DNA of 64,000 nucleotides from Anaerotruncus colihominis (GCA_025146135.1 CP102255.1:1178001-1242000), one strand, 5' to 3'; positions 52,852-63,160 are shown, numbered from the stretch's first letter. Notes: generated from the sequence alone by a model not told the origin. Translations and numbers: made by a program.

Positions 52852-54942
52852 TTAGTTCTTCTGTACTTCGATACGGTAGTTGACGTATTTCCCGCCAGTG
52901 TCAGCCAGAACGATAGTTCCGTCATAGGTCTTGCCTGTTTTCGGGGAATAGAGCTTCTTCACATTCACTTTGCCGGATTTAAGGAGCGCGGCGGCAATCT
53001 TCGCGGAAAAAGCGGTCTTGCGTTCCTCGAAAAAGCGGTCATTCTTCCACATGACAAAGGCACATTCTTTGTTGCTGCAATAATAGTTTTTCTTCCCCTC
53101 ATGGACGGGGGAACCGCAACGGGGGCATTTGCCGACAGAGGGCTTTTCCTCCCGGAACAAATCCTTTTTCCCGTCCAGTGCTGCGGCGTGTGTCTGCACA
53201 AGCTCCCGCGCCATAGCTTCAATGCCGGACAGAAATTCGCCGGGGTCTGCGGCTCCCTTTGCTATCTGCGTCAGATTGTTTTCCCATTCTGCGGTAAGCT
53301 GCGGGGAAGTGAGCATATCCGGCAAGACTGATATAAGGGCGGCTCCGTTCTGCGTGGGGATAAGCTGCTTCCCCTTGCGCTCTGCAAAGCCGCCCTTTAC
53401 CAGTTTTTCAATGACGGCGGCGCGGGTGGCGGGAGTGCCAAGCCCCCGGCGTTCCGCGTCCGGGTCGGTGTCCCCGTTCCCGGCTCGCTCCATAGCAGAG
53501 AGAAGCGACGCTTCGCTGTGGGGCTTCGGCGGCGTTGTGGTATGCTCCGTTACTTTTGCGGCGGGGTTAGGAAAGTTCTGTCCCTCGGAAAGCTCCGGCA
53601 GCGTCACGCCCTCATTTTCCCCGTCCTCTGCTTCGGGCTTATCTTTCAGCGTCGCCCGGTATCTGCGTTCAAGCTCTTTCCAACCCTCCGCAAGTACGGT
53701 CTTTCCCCTTGCGGTGAAGTCTGTCCCGGCGCATGAGAAAACCGCCGTAACCGCTTCATAAATATGCGGCTCGGCGGTGGCAAAAAGCAGACGCGCCCCC
53801 GCAAGGGTAAGGATATTCTTCTCGCTTTCCGGCAGCGCGTCCGGGTCAGCCTTTGCAAGCTCCATAGTGGGAATGATTGCGTGGTGGTCTGATACTTTCT
53901 TGCTGTCTAATACCTTTGCAATCTCCGGCGTGAAGTCCGCGCCCGCCATAAAGGGGAGCTTTTCGCAAAGCAGCGCGATAATGTCCGCTGCGGTGCCGCC
54001 CATGTCGTCAGTAAGAAAGCTGCTGTCCGTCCTCGGATAAGTAAGGAGCCGCTTTTCATAAAGGGATTGTGCAAGGTCAAGGGTCTGCTTTGCGGTGTAA
54101 CCGAAAATGCGGTTCGTTTCCCGCTGCAAAGAGGTAAGGTCAAAGAGCTTTGGCGGGGCTGCGGTTTTCTTCTCTCTGGTAAGGGAAACGCATACCGCCT
54201 TTCCCGCTTCGCAAGCCCCTTTCAGCGCGTCGGCTTCTGCCTTGTCCGAAATCCTTTCGCTTGCCGCGTCCGCGCCGGATAAATCAAGGCGAACATGATA
54301 ATATTTTTCTTTCTGGAAATGGGAGATAGCCGCGTCCCGGTCGGTGAGCATTTTTAAGGTCGGGGTCTGGACGCGCCCCACGTTCAAGGTCTTTCCATAC
54401 AGGCAGGAGAAAAGCCGGGTGGCGTTAATGCCGATAAGCCAGTCAGCCTTTGCGCGGCAGAGGGCGGACGCAAAGAGCGCGCCATAGTCCCGCCCGTCTT
54501 TGAGGGAAGCAAAGCCCGCCTTAATCGCCCCGTCCTCCATTGAAGAAATCCACAAGCGGCGCATGGGCTTCTTGCAGCCCGCCACTTCGTAGACAAAGCG
54601 GAAAATCAATTCACCCTCGCGCCCCGCGTCACACGCATTTACCACTTCGGAAACGTCGGCGCGGTGCATAAGCTCTTTAATGGTTTTGAATTGCTTCCCC
54701 TTGTCCGGGTCAACGGCGTACTGCCATTCCTCCGGCAGAATGGGTAAGCTGTCAAAACTCCATTTTTTATATTGCTCCCCGTAGGCGGCAGCTTCCGCAA
54801 GCTGTACCAAATGCCCGACGCACCATGAAATGAGGTAGCCGCCGCCCTCGATATACCCGTCCTGTTTCCCCTTAATGCCAAGCGCGGCGGCGATAGTCTG
54901 CGCCACGCTCGGCTTTTCTGCAATCACAAGTCTAAATGCCAT
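52852..54942 (-). CDS. topB: DNA topoisomerase III (type IA), 696 aa
   Basis: Relaxes or decatenates DNA during conjugative replication. Toprim domain at the N-terminus (LVIAEKPSVAQTIAAALG, DAGREGELIFR), active-site tyrosine in LLTYPRTDSSFL near residue 300, and a C-terminal zinc ribbon CPRCGSPVHEGKKNYYC. Length is normal for ICE-encoded TopB. A GGAGG site precedes ATG 54942. Confidence 0.93.
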   Translation of the reverse strand: MAFRLVIAEKPSVAQTIAAALGIKGKQDGYIEGGGYLISWCVGHLVQLAEAAAYGEQYKKWSFDSLPILPEEWQYAVDPDKGKQFKTIKELMHRADVSEVVNACDAGREGELIFRFVYEVAGCKKPMRRLWISSMEDGAIKAGFASLKDGRDYGALFASALCRAKADWLIGINATRLFSCLYGKTLNVGRVQTPTLKMLTDRDAAISHFQKEKYYHVRLDLSGADAASERISDKAEADALKGACEAGKAVCVSLTREKKTAAPPKLFDLTSLQRETNRIFGYTAKQTLDLAQSLYEKRLLTYPRTDSSFLTDDMGGTAADIIALLCEKLPFMAGADFTPEIAKVLDSKKVSDHHAIIPTMELAKADPDALPESEKNILTLAGARLLFATAEPHIYEAVTAVFSCAGTDFTARGKTVLAEGWKELERRYRATLKDKPEAEDGENEGVTLPELSEGQNFPNPAAKVTEHTTTPPKPHSEASLLSAMERAGNGDTDPDAERRGLGTPATRAAVIEKLVKGGFAERKGKQLIPTQNGAALISVLPDMLTSPQLTAEWENNLTQIAKGAADPGEFLSGIEAMARELVQTHAAALDGKKDLFREEKPSVGKCPRCGSPVHEGKKNYYCSNKECAFVMWKNDRFFEERKTAFSAKIAAALLKSGKVNVKKLYSPKTGKTYDGTIVLADTGGKYVNYRIEVQKN

Positions 54943-54957
54943 GAAAAAATCCTCCTT

Positions 54958-55146
54958 TCAGCGTTCCGGCGCGGTGTGCTTCTTCTCCTGTGCCTGTTTC
55001 AGACAATAGCCGATACAGGGGGATTGCGCCTTATAAGGGCAACGCATACACGCCGGGGATTTTGGAACGGGCGGCGCACTGTCACGCCGCCCGGTGGGTC
55101 TTTGTACCATCATTTTTTCTAAAGGGTTTTCGGTAAAAAGCGTCAT
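54958..55146 (-). CDS. Small conserved ICE protein with a Cys cluster, 62 aa
   Basis: Pattern [18 protein letters not shown] gives four cysteines near the middle. Starts inside the stop of the upstream gene (ATGA) and ends 15 bp before topB, so it is part of the transfer operon. Function unknown. Confidence 0.6.
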   Translation of the reverse strand: MTLFTENPLEKMMVQRPTGRRDSAPPVPKSPACMRCPYKAQSPCIGYCLKQAQEKKHTAPER

Positions 55147-55844
55147 GCTTCCTCGTCCTCCTGTTCTTCATCAGAAAGCCCGTCCCCCTCGTCCTCGTCG
55201 TAATCGTCAAAATCGAAATCTTCAAGGTCGGTGTCGCCCTTGACGTTCTGCTTTGGCTTCATAAACTTAAAATAATAGAACGCGCCCCCGCCGCCAAGAA
55301 GTGCCACGACAAGGAAAAGCACAAGCCCGCCTGTATTGCCTTTCTCTTTGGGCTGCTCTGTTGGTTTCTCGGTTTCCGGCTCCGCTTCCTTGCCGCTGCA
55401 AGCGGTCATGTTGTCCTTGCAGACAGGGCAGCTCACATTTACCTTTCCGGCTTCGCATTTATCGGTGCAACTGCAAACGGCGGGCGGGGCTGCTTCGGTG
55501 CTTCCGTCCTCCATGAGTGCCATAAGGTCGGCTTCGTCCACTTGATTAAGGAAATGTACGGTGTCCTCGCCCTCGTCGTCCCGGTCGATAAGGATATAAA
55601 AGTAATTGCCGTTTTTGGTCGTCACTGTGATAAGCTGCTTGTTGCCGCCGAAATCGTCTACAAGGGTCGCGTTCCCGTCCGGGGTAAGGGGTTCTTCCTT
55701 TTCGGGTTCCTCATAGACAACGCCGCTGTCGTCGGTCGCGTCCTGTCCCTCCGGGGTCTGTGCAAAGGCGGTGACGGAAAAGCCGCCCGTCAGCATGAGG
55801 GCGGCGCAGAGTGCGGTCAAGGTTCTAAGGATTTTCTTATTCAT
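55143..55844 (-). CDS. DUF4366-type membrane-anchored ICE protein, 233 aa
   Basis: [20 protein letters not shown] is a signal peptide. The exported domain follows ([20 protein letters not shown]), then a Cys-rich stretch ([19 protein letters not shown]), a TM helix ([20 protein letters not shown]) and a long acidic cytoplasmic tail. The frame is open upstream but the start is set at ATG 55844 by the signal peptide. Likely a cell-surface part of the transfer machine. Confidence 0.78.
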   Translation of the reverse strand: MNKKILRTLTALCAALMLTGGFSVTAFAQTPEGQDATDDSGVVYEEPEKEEPLTPDGNATLVDDFGGNKQLITVTTKNGNYFYILIDRDDEGEDTVHFLNQVDEADLMALMEDGSTEAAPPAVCSCTDKCEAGKVNVSCPVCKDNMTACSGKEAEPETEKPTEQPKEKGNTGGLVLFLVVALLGGGGAFYYFKFMKPKQNVKGDTDLEDFDFDDYDEDEGDGLSDEEQEDEEA

Positions 55845-56115
55845 TCTCGGTGTCCTCCATTTCTTCGGTGTCGTGGTCTGCGGGTTCTGCGGGGTAGCCC
55901 GGCGCGGCTTCCATGCCCGGAATACCGCCGCCGGAAAGCATAGCGGAAAGCTCATGCGGGGAAAGGCGCATGGAGCGCACAAGCTGTACGATTTGCAGGT
56001 TTTCCGCTTCGGTTTTCTGCGCTTCAAGCCCCCTTAATCTGTTCTGGTACTCGGTGATTTTCTCGCGGGTCTTTGCAATCTCTTTGTCGATACGTTCAAT
56101 TTTGTTCATAGCCAT
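55837..56115 (-). CDS. DUF4315-type coiled-coil ICE protein, 92 aa
   Basis: Heptad-rich helix in the first half ([20 protein letters not shown]) and an acidic tail. AAAGGAG precedes ATG 56115. Overlaps the next gene's start by 8 bp. Confidence 0.7.
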   Translation of the reverse strand: MAMNKIERIDKEIAKTREKITEYQNRLRGLEAQKTEAENLQIVQLVRSMRLSPHELSAMLSGGGIPGMEAAPGYPAEPADHDTEEMEDTENE

Positions 56116-56149
56116 CAATAAATTTCTCCTTTCTTTGCTCAAAAATATG

Positions 56150-58219
56150 TTAATTCCAGTTCATCAGCCCATAGCCTTTGATACAGGAGTAATTGACGGG
56201 GTAGCTCTTTATCTTGCAGGCGTCGCCGGAATTGCCCTCGACGGTATAGACGCGCTCCCCGTCCGTTCCGATAACAAGCCCCACATGGTCTGCGCTCCCG
56301 TCCCCGTCCCAGTCGAAAAAGATAGCGTCGCCGGGGGCGATATTCTCATAGCCCCTCGCGCCCCATTGCCCGCGTGACTGGAACCAGGGTACGCCCTGTG
56401 ACTGGCACCCGGCAAAGCGCGGCTCGCTCTTTCCGGCTTGATTGTAGCACCATGAAACGAAACAGGCGCACCATTCCACGCGGCTGTTAAATCCGTACCA
56501 GCTCCAAAAGGGTCGCCCGCCCACGTTGCCGACTTGCCGCTTCGCAAGGTCTACAACGGCGGTGTTGCCGGGGCGTGTGCCGTTTACAAGCTGTACGCCG
56601 CTTAAATCCTCGGACGCGCCCATATCGGGGGAGCCGCCGCCGAAAATCAGCGGTTTGTTTCCGCTTGTTTCCAGATAGACGCGGTACATTTCAAGCTGCT
56701 GTGGCGTTAGAAGTTCCTCCGCAATCTCGGAAATGGGCTTGTTCGTCAGCTTCACGTTGAGGATATGGTACTCGTAGGGTACTTCCTCGGTGGTCGTTTC
56801 CCCTGTTTCCGGGTCTGTGCTTGTTTCTGTGCGGTAGCGGATTTCCGTTTCTTCTGTCAGCGTCAAAGTGTACTGCATGGCAAAGACGCGATTTAGCTCT
56901 GCCTGTGCGCTCTGCGGGGTGTAGGTCTGTAAAAGGGCGGTGAGGTAGGACGCTAACTCATGGGGGTTATGCCCGATACTGTCAAGGTCATAGCGGTATT
57001 CGTCATAGCCGGGGTGGGTGCTTTCGATATTGTCAATCTGCTGCTGAAGCTCGTTTTCCTTTGCGGCGTAATTGTTCTCCGTCGCCACAAGGTCGCTGTC
57101 CTCCGACGTGTAGGAAGTCCCAAGTATGCCGTTCATCAAGCCGGAGAACATGGAACCGCAAGAGGAAAGCCCCGCCGATACCATGATGAATAAGAGTAGC
57201 GCGGCAACGGCGATACATACGCCCGCCGGGTGCCGCCCTACAAAAGCGATTGCCTTTTTTGTTTCCTCGGCGGTCTTTTTTGCCGCCTTGCGGGTGTTCT
57301 CTGCGGCTTTCTGCGCCGTTTTTGCGCCGCCTTTCCTTGCCGACTTTGCATACTGCCGCTTGATTTGCTGCTTCTGCATGAAGCGGGAAAGGGGATTGCC
57401 CGCAATCTGCGGATTGTCATGCAGGGCTTTATGGTACTGAAAATCCACATTCGCCTTGAACGCCGCTTTCTCTGCCTTTGCCGCCGCCCGGTAGGGTTTG
57501 AGCTTGTGGCTGTGGTAGCCCTCCTTGACTTTCCGCGTCCCGTACTTTGCGCCGCGCTCTGCCAGTTCTTCGGATTTGTGCGCCCCCTCAACGCCGGAAT
57601 TGTCCTTTTCAACGGAATGTATCTTGTTGTGGACGAAAATACCCGCTTCCTGTGCGGGGCGGGATAGCGGGTTATTGTGGGGCTTATTCCTTCCTATGGG
57701 CTTTTCCTGTTCCTCAAAATGTAGGCGGGTCTTGCCTTTCCCGGTGGCTTCATCAAAGGTGCGCTCCCGTACAAGTTTCTTTTCTTTGGGGATAGCCGCC
57801 TTTGCCGCGTCCAGACGGTCGGCTGCTTTGTCCGATTTTCGGATATACCTTTCAAGCTCCGGCGTTGCCCGTTCCTCGTCGGTAAACTGCAAGCGGGAAG
57901 ATTTTTCTTTTGCTGTGGCTTCTGCCTGTGCTTTCCTCGCCGCCTTTTTGCTCGCCTTTCTGGTACGCGCCCCGTCGATACGCTCCAAGACGCGCTCGGC
58001 TGCGGCGGTGTCCTGTTCCCGTTCTGCCCCCGGCGCATGGGGAAGCGGCGGCGCGGCGGCTGTGGGCGCGGGAGCTGCGCCGCCCGGTATGGTCTGCGCT
58101 GCCTGTTCCGGCGGCTGCGGTGCTTCGGTCTTTGCAAAGTCCGCGTCCCTTATCCGCTTGCTGATACGTTTCTTTTTCCCGGTGGCGGCGTTTACCTCGA
58201 CAGCCCCCTCGCGGGTCAT
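56150..58219 (-). CDS. Conjugation-associated CHAP-domain peptidoglycan hydrolase, 689 aa
   Basis: Basic, low-complexity N-terminal half (to ~320), one TM helix (HPAGVCIAVAALLLFIMVSA, about residue 330), a stalk, and a C-terminal CHAP-type amidase/endopeptidase domain with the catalytic Cys in CACFVSWCYNQ and His in GSADHVGLVIG. It opens the cell wall at the mating channel. Start is uncertain: ATG 58219 is used, while the frame opens at 58297, inside the upstream methylase gene. Confidence 0.82.
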   Translation of the reverse strand: MTREGAVEVNAATGKKKRISKRIRDADFAKTEAPQPPEQAAQTIPGGAAPAPTAAAPPLPHAPGAEREQDTAAAERVLERIDGARTRKASKKAARKAQAEATAKEKSSRLQFTDEERATPELERYIRKSDKAADRLDAAKAAIPKEKKLVRERTFDEATGKGKTRLHFEEQEKPIGRNKPHNNPLSRPAQEAGIFVHNKIHSVEKDNSGVEGAHKSEELAERGAKYGTRKVKEGYHSHKLKPYRAAAKAEKAAFKANVDFQYHKALHDNPQIAGNPLSRFMQKQQIKRQYAKSARKGGAKTAQKAAENTRKAAKKTAEETKKAIAFVGRHPAGVCIAVAALLLFIMVSAGLSSCGSMFSGLMNGILGTSYTSEDSDLVATENNYAAKENELQQQIDNIESTHPGYDEYRYDLDSIGHNPHELASYLTALLQTYTPQSAQAELNRVFAMQYTLTLTEETEIRYRTETSTDPETGETTTEEVPYEYHILNVKLTNKPISEIAEELLTPQQLEMYRVYLETSGNKPLIFGGGSPDMGASEDLSGVQLVNGTRPGNTAVVDLAKRQVGNVGGRPFWSWYGFNSRVEWCACFVSWCYNQAGKSEPRFAGCQSQGVPWFQSRGQWGARGYENIAPGDAIFFDWDGDGSADHVGLVIGTDGERVYTVEGNSGDACKIKSYPVNYSCIKGYGLMNWN

Positions 58220-58254
58220 TTTCTGCGTGACTTTCTCACGCGCTCGATACTGTT

Positions 58255-59214
58255 TTATTTTTCTGTCCCTCCAATCCGCGCCCTTGCAAGGGCGCAATAC
58301 TCGGCGTTTATCTCAATGCCTATATAATGCCTGTCAAGCTGCCTTGCGGCTGCTCCCGTCGTGCCGCTGCCGAAAAAGGGGTCAAGCACAACGCCGCCTT
58401 TCGGACAGCCCGCCTTGATACAGGTTTCGGCAAGTTTTGGCGGGAACGCGGCGAAATGCCCGCCCTTGTAGGGTACGGTATTGATAAGCCACACGTCCCG
58501 CCTGTTCCGCATGGTCGGCATGAGGGCTTCGTCGTAGTAGCTGCCGCTTCTCGCCCGGTTAAGCCCCTGTACTTTCCCCTGTCCGGGTACTTCGTCCGCA
58601 TATTTCTGTCCCGCGCTGCGCCCGGTGCGGTACCGCGCCGCCGTTGTGGGGGCTAACGGCTCGGCTATGGCGGCTGCGTCATAGAAATATTTCTTTGACT
58701 TCGTAAGCAGAAAGATATGTTCATAGCAGCGGGTAGGGCGGTCTTTCACGCTCTCCGGCATGGGGTTTTCTTTCTGCCAGATAATGTCGCTCCGTAAATA
58801 CCACCCGTCAGCGCGTAGGGCAAAAGCTAAAAGCCAAGGGATACCGATTAAGTCCTTTTGTTTGCAGCCGGAAACGCGGTTGTTTTTTGCAATCTGCTGT
58901 CCGTTTCTGCCTTTCGGGTTCTTCGGGTCTGCATGGTAGCCCTTGTTCCCTGTGCCGCAGTAGGTGTCCGCGATATTCAGCCAGAGCGTACCGTCAGAAC
59001 GCAGTACCCGGCGCAGCTCGCGGAAAACCTCGGTCAGCCTGTCAATGTACTGCTCCGGCGTGTCCTCCCGCCCAATCTGCATATCAAGCCCATAATCCCT
59101 AAGCGCATAGTAGGGCGGGCTTGTGACGCAACAGTGTACGCTTTCCTCTGGAAGCTCCCGCAAGGCATAGAGCGCGTCCCGGTTGATGATGGTGTCAGTT
59201 TTCAGCCCGTTCAT
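58255..59214 (-). CDS. Orphan N6/N4 DNA methyltransferase, 319 aa
   Basis: Motif IV TSPPYYALRDYG near residue 33 and the SAM motif VVLDPFFGSGTTGAAA near residue 270, in the beta-class order (IV first). The target-recognition region lies between. No cognate endonuclease is nearby, so it probably protects the element from host restriction. Its ATG overlaps the VirB4 stop by 4 bp. Confidence 0.88.
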   Translation of the reverse strand: MNGLKTDTIINRDALYALRELPEESVHCCVTSPPYYALRDYGLDMQIGREDTPEQYIDRLTEVFRELRRVLRSDGTLWLNIADTYCGTGNKGYHADPKNPKGRNGQQIAKNNRVSGCKQKDLIGIPWLLAFALRADGWYLRSDIIWQKENPMPESVKDRPTRCYEHIFLLTKSKKYFYDAAAIAEPLAPTTAARYRTGRSAGQKYADEVPGQGKVQGLNRARSGSYYDEALMPTMRNRRDVWLINTVPYKGGHFAAFPPKLAETCIKAGCPKGGVVLDPFFGSGTTGAAARQLDRHYIGIEINAEYCALARARIGGTEK

Positions 59215-61670
59215 GCTTCGCCCACTTCCTCCGGCTTCGTCGTCATTACCCGGTAAAGCTCGGTGTCTTTCGGGAAGCGGTCTACAAAGGGCAGCACCAC
59301 GTTCCCGTAGAAGATAAGCCCCTCGCCCGCTTCGGTGTGGGTGACATATTTCATCTGCTGCGGGGAGATGTTGAGCTGCTTCGCAAGGATAGCCCGGTCG
59401 CCCGCCGCCTGATTGAGCATGAGGACAAAATCAGAGTTTTCAAAGATATTCTCCACTTCGCGGGAAGCAAGCAAATCCTTGACATTCTGCGTAATGGCTG
59501 TGGGTATGCCGCCCCATTTTCTGAAACGCTTCCAGATTTCAACGGAATAGGCGGCGGTCTGTTCCTCTTTCAAGAGAAGATGAAATTCGTCCATAAAATA
59601 CCGGGTGGATTTCCTTTCTGCCCGGTTGACGGTGACGCGGTTCCATACCTGGTCCTGCACAATGAGCATACCTAACTTTTTGAGCTGCTTCCCAAGCTGC
59701 TTGATGTCAAAGCAGACAAGGCGGTTGTTCAGCTCCACGTTGGTACGGTGGTTGAATACGTTAAGGCTCCCGGAAACATACAGCTCCAACGCCGCCGCAA
59801 TACGCGCCGCTTCCGGCTCCGGCTGCTTCAAAAGCTCGTTGTAGAGGTCGCCCAAGATAGGCATTTTCTCCGGGTCGGGGTCTGCAAGGAAAGGGCGGTA
59901 CACGTTCCTAACGGCGCGGTCAATGACGGTCTTATCGACGGGCTGCAAGCCCTCCTTGCCGCCTATGACAAGCTCGCAGAGGGAGAGGATAAAGTCGGAT
60001 TTCAGCGCAAGGGGGCTGTCGTCCTCGCTGTAATTGAGGTTAATATCCATAGGGTTCACATACTGGGGCTTCCCGTCAATGCCCTTGCCCGTAGGGGATA
60101 AGCGTATCACTTGCCCGTCAAGCCGCTGCACAAGGGAAAAATACTCTGCTTCCGGGTCGCAGATAATTATGTCGTCGTCGGTAATGAGGAAAGCGTTTGT
60201 CATTTCCCGTTTGGCGGCAAAGGATTTCCCGCTTCCCGGCGTACCCAAGATTAAGCCGTTGGGGTTCTTTAGCTGCTTGCGGTCGCAGAGTATCATGTTG
60301 TTACTAAGGGCGTTTAAGCCGTAGTACAAAGCCGCGCCCGTCTGGAAAAGCTCCTGTGTGATAAAGGGGATAAAGATAGCGGTGCTTGACGTGGTAAGCC
60401 CTCTTTGAATGGGGATAAGGTTCTCCCCAAGCGGTACAGAGGACATAAGCCCCGCTTCCTGTTGGTAGTCAAGGCGGGTTAAGGCGCAGTTGTTCTTCTG
60501 TGCAATGCCCGCCGCCGCGAATACGTCATTTTCCAGTTTCCGCTTCGTGTCCGCCATGTTCACCACAAGGAACGTCAAGAGGAACATTCTTTCATTCCGG
60601 CTCTGCAAGTCCTGTAAGAGATTCTTCGCTTCGCTGCCGAAAGTGGCAAGGTCGGACGGTATAATATCCATGTCATAGCCGCTGCGTACCGCTTTCTTCT
60701 GTTCCTCGATTTTCATTTTGTCAAGGTCGGTAATCTTGCGCTTGATTGTCTTTATGGCTTCGGTCTGGTCGATACTGTGGATATGCAGATTGACGATAAC
60801 GCCCGTTTCCAAGTCCAGAATGTCAGATAAGATACGGTCGTTTAATTCCGGCGCAAGGATTTCAAGGAATGAAACCGCGCCGATTTTGCGCCCCATGCGG
60901 AAATAACGCCCCTCGCCAAAACGGAAAGAGGACGGGGCGATAAAGTCCTTTGTGGAAAGCCCGGACGGGGCAAGCCATGAAAAATCAAAGGCAAACTGCC
61001 CGCCCTCCGGGTGGAAAATGCCATGCAGCATTTTAAGGCGTTCATAGCCTGTCATGGGGCGGGCAGACACGCCCAAGAGCTTAAAGTTGTTGAGTACGTC
61101 CGTTTCGATACGGGCAAGGCGGGATTTCGCCGCGCCCAGACTGTCGGCTTCAATGGCAAAGGTGATATATTTTGCTTTGACAAGCCCGTTGTTGCCCTTT
61201 GCAAGCTGGTTTTTCAGCATATCCCGGTATTCTGTGCGGATAGAATTGAAAGCGTCCTCCTGTGCCGGGATATTGACCGCCTTTTCCGCTTCGCCGCGCT
61301 GCGTCCCTTGATTGATGAAAGAAAGCTGCACCGAAACGGAAGCGTCAAAGTAGTTGAGGAAGTCGCACCAGTTCTCAAAAATGGCGGTCTTGTCGTCTGC
61401 CTGTGCAAGCTGATAGTTAATATCTTCAAAGGCGACGGTCTTTGAGTATTTCCGTCCCGTAACCTTGCAGATACCGTCCGGGTACATCTGGATATAGGGG
61501 ATTGTCTGCTGCGCGGTGTGGGCTTTCCCGTCGCCCTTTGCCTGTCTGATGATTTCCGCAATCTGCTTTTTCTCGGCGCGGGTGAGCTTGCGGGGCGGGT
61601 TAGGCTTTGTGCTTCCCGCCGCGCTGTTTCTTCGTGTTTCCTTTTGCAATCGCTGATACCTCCTTTTCAA
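59211..61670 (-). CDS. VirB4-like conjugation ATPase, 819 aa
   Basis: Powers the type IV secretion channel. Walker A ILGTPGSGKSFAAKREM near residue 480, Walker B YFMDEFHLLLKEEQTA near 690, and a long N-terminal TraC/VirB4 domain (SVQLSFINQGTQRGEAEKAV). The start overlaps the PrgI-like gene by 71 bp in the longest frame; an internal start is possible. Confidence 0.9.
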   Translation of the reverse strand: MKRRYQRLQKETRRNSAAGSTKPNPPRKLTRAEKKQIAEIIRQAKGDGKAHTAQQTIPYIQMYPDGICKVTGRKYSKTVAFEDINYQLAQADDKTAIFENWCDFLNYFDASVSVQLSFINQGTQRGEAEKAVNIPAQEDAFNSIRTEYRDMLKNQLAKGNNGLVKAKYITFAIEADSLGAAKSRLARIETDVLNNFKLLGVSARPMTGYERLKMLHGIFHPEGGQFAFDFSWLAPSGLSTKDFIAPSSFRFGEGRYFRMGRKIGAVSFLEILAPELNDRILSDILDLETGVIVNLHIHSIDQTEAIKTIKRKITDLDKMKIEEQKKAVRSGYDMDIIPSDLATFGSEAKNLLQDLQSRNERMFLLTFLVVNMADTKRKLENDVFAAAGIAQKNNCALTRLDYQQEAGLMSSVPLGENLIPIQRGLTTSSTAIFIPFITQELFQTGAALYYGLNALSNNMILCDRKQLKNPNGLILGTPGSGKSFAAKREMTNAFLITDDDIIICDPEAEYFSLVQRLDGQVIRLSPTGKGIDGKPQYVNPMDINLNYSEDDSPLALKSDFILSLCELVIGGKEGLQPVDKTVIDRAVRNVYRPFLADPDPEKMPILGDLYNELLKQPEPEAARIAAALELYVSGSLNVFNHRTNVELNNRLVCFDIKQLGKQLKKLGMLIVQDQVWNRVTVNRAERKSTRYFMDEFHLLLKEEQTAAYSVEIWKRFRKWGGIPTAITQNVKDLLASREVENIFENSDFVLMLNQAAGDRAILAKQLNISPQQMKYVTHTEAGEGLIFYGNVVLPFVDRFPKDTELYRVMTTKPEEVGEA

Positions 61671-62001
61671 GTTTTCTCTGCCGTTCTAAGACGGAATAAA
61701 AGTTGTCTGTCCTGTATGGTCGTTCTTTGGGGGCTATGAATTTCGTCTGAATGATGTTCTTCACCACCACTTCAAGGGGCTGTCCATGCTTCTCATACAT
61801 GGCAAAGAGGAAACAGGGCAGCATGACGGCAATCATAGCCATAGACGCAAGGCTTGTGCCTGTGCTGTCTTTGAGCAGAAAGAAAAGCGGCAAGCCGAAC
61901 AGGAGAGCCGCCGCAAAACATACAATCTGCCGTTTGGTAAGGTTGAACGCTACTTTTGTCTTGACTTTGGATAAGTCTTTGGGTACGGGTACATACGCCA
62001 A
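61600..62001 (-). CDS. PrgI-family membrane protein, 133 aa
   Basis: MAYVPVPKDLSKVKTKVAFNL, then two membrane helices (IVCFAAALLFGLPLFFLL and ASMAMIAVMLPCFLFAM) and a basic C-terminus, the layout of PrgI-type T4SS inner-membrane proteins (VirB3-like). Directly upstream of VirB4, as usual in Gram-positive transfer loci. Confidence 0.85.
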   Translation of the reverse strand: MAYVPVPKDLSKVKTKVAFNLTKRQIVCFAAALLFGLPLFFLLKDSTGTSLASMAMIAVMLPCFLFAMYEKHGQPLEVVVKNIIQTKFIAPKERPYRTDNFYSVLERQRKLEKEVSAIAKGNTKKQRGGKHKA

Positions 62002-62178
62002 GTGAAAACCTCCTTTCTCTGGGTTTGGTGTTGCTGTAACTTCCCATAAGGGTAATCAAGGCAAAGGTCAATCTATGCCCTTTGCCCGCCCGTATTATAT
62101 GGGGGTTATCCGCGTCAAGGTCGGGTCGTATTTTCGCCGCTTCGCTCTGAAAATCTCCACCCTGCCCTTGACACGCCG

Positions 62179-63048
62179 CTAATGCGCGGAGAATATCGAC
62201 TTCGCCAGTGCGCCGGATTTGAACAGGGAGAAACAGAGGATAACGGTATAGGCTGCAAGGGAGAATATCGCGCTGTGCAGATTGTCCGCTATTATCATGT
62301 TGTTTACCAGAACCGCGTAAATGCCGACGCATATCATAATGAGGAAGCCTTGAAAACCGATAGCGAACAGGGATTTGAGGTAGTTGTTTCCTATCTGCCC
62401 CCATTCCCGGTTCGTCATTGTTGCAAACGGGATAGGCGATACCGAACAGTAAAGGTAAATCTCTATCATGCGCCCGTAGAGGATAACGGTTATCAGTACG
62501 GACATGATTTTCATGCACAAGCTCACAAGGCTTGTTTCCATGACAAGTAAGAGCAGTTCGGGGATTTCCATAGCGTCAAGCCCGTCCTGCATGGAAGCAA
62601 GGGCGGCGGCAACATCAATCTCTGTGCTGCCGCCGATTACCCCCGCCGCGCCGGAAACAACGTGCTGCGCCATATCGAACACCGCCATAGTGATGTCAAA
62701 GGTGTGCGTCACAAGGTAGACTGCCACAAACGCCTTGAACACCCACTTGAAGAACATGGAAGTGTCAACGTCGTGCATATTGTTCTTTTCCGTTACCATG
62801 CTGATAAGCTCATAGCATAGGACGTAGGTAATGACAAGCCCCGCAATGGGTACGATTACATTCTCACTAAGGGTCTGTATCATGGAGAATATATTTGCGT
62901 TCCACCCTTGCGGGGTCTGCCCTACCTCTGCGGCGATAGTGCCGACTTTCTCGTTTACGTCCCCGAACATAGTTGACAGATTACCGTTTATGGCTCCTAT
63001 GAGGATTTCCTTTATCCATTCGTTAATCGCGTCAAGTATGCTCTGCAT
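62179..63048 (-). CDS. VirB6/TrbL-like channel protein, 289 aa
   Basis: Multi-span membrane protein with at least six hydrophobic helices (VIVPIAGLVITYVLCYEL, VFKAFVAVYLVTH, LLLLVMETSLVSLCMKIM, IAMVGFQ-type end). The conserved GNLSTMFGDVNEKV N-terminus and SPIPFATMTNREWGQIGNNY loop match Tn1549-type VirB6 proteins. Upstream of it lay the maff2 gene, now broken. Confidence 0.88.
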   Translation of the reverse strand: MQSILDAINEWIKEILIGAINGNLSTMFGDVNEKVGTIAAEVGQTPQGWNANIFSMIQTLSENVIVPIAGLVITYVLCYELISMVTEKNNMHDVDTSMFFKWVFKAFVAVYLVTHTFDITMAVFDMAQHVVSGAAGVIGGSTEIDVAAALASMQDGLDAMEIPELLLLVMETSLVSLCMKIMSVLITVILYGRMIEIYLYCSVSPIPFATMTNREWGQIGNNYLKSLFAIGFQGFLIMICVGIYAVLVNNMIIADNLHSAIFSLAAYTVILCFSLFKSGALAKSIFSAH

Positions 63049-63067
63049 AAGCCTTTACCCGCGCTTC

Positions 63068-63160
63068 TTAACCGAACAAGCCGGAAAGCAGCGGTACAAG
63101 GGTCATGCCGATAAGGGCAACGCCGCCGCCCGCCATAAGCTGTTTTATCCCCAATTAGGT
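63068..63160 (-). pseudogene. Maff2-family small membrane protein, 3' remnant
   Basis: Minus-strand reading gives AGGGVALIGMTLVPLLSGLFG and a stop at 63068, the conserved end of the small Maff2 membrane proteins that precede virB6 in these elements. The N-terminal half is replaced at about 63160 by the sequence of another recombinase element, so the gene has been split. Confidence 0.65.
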
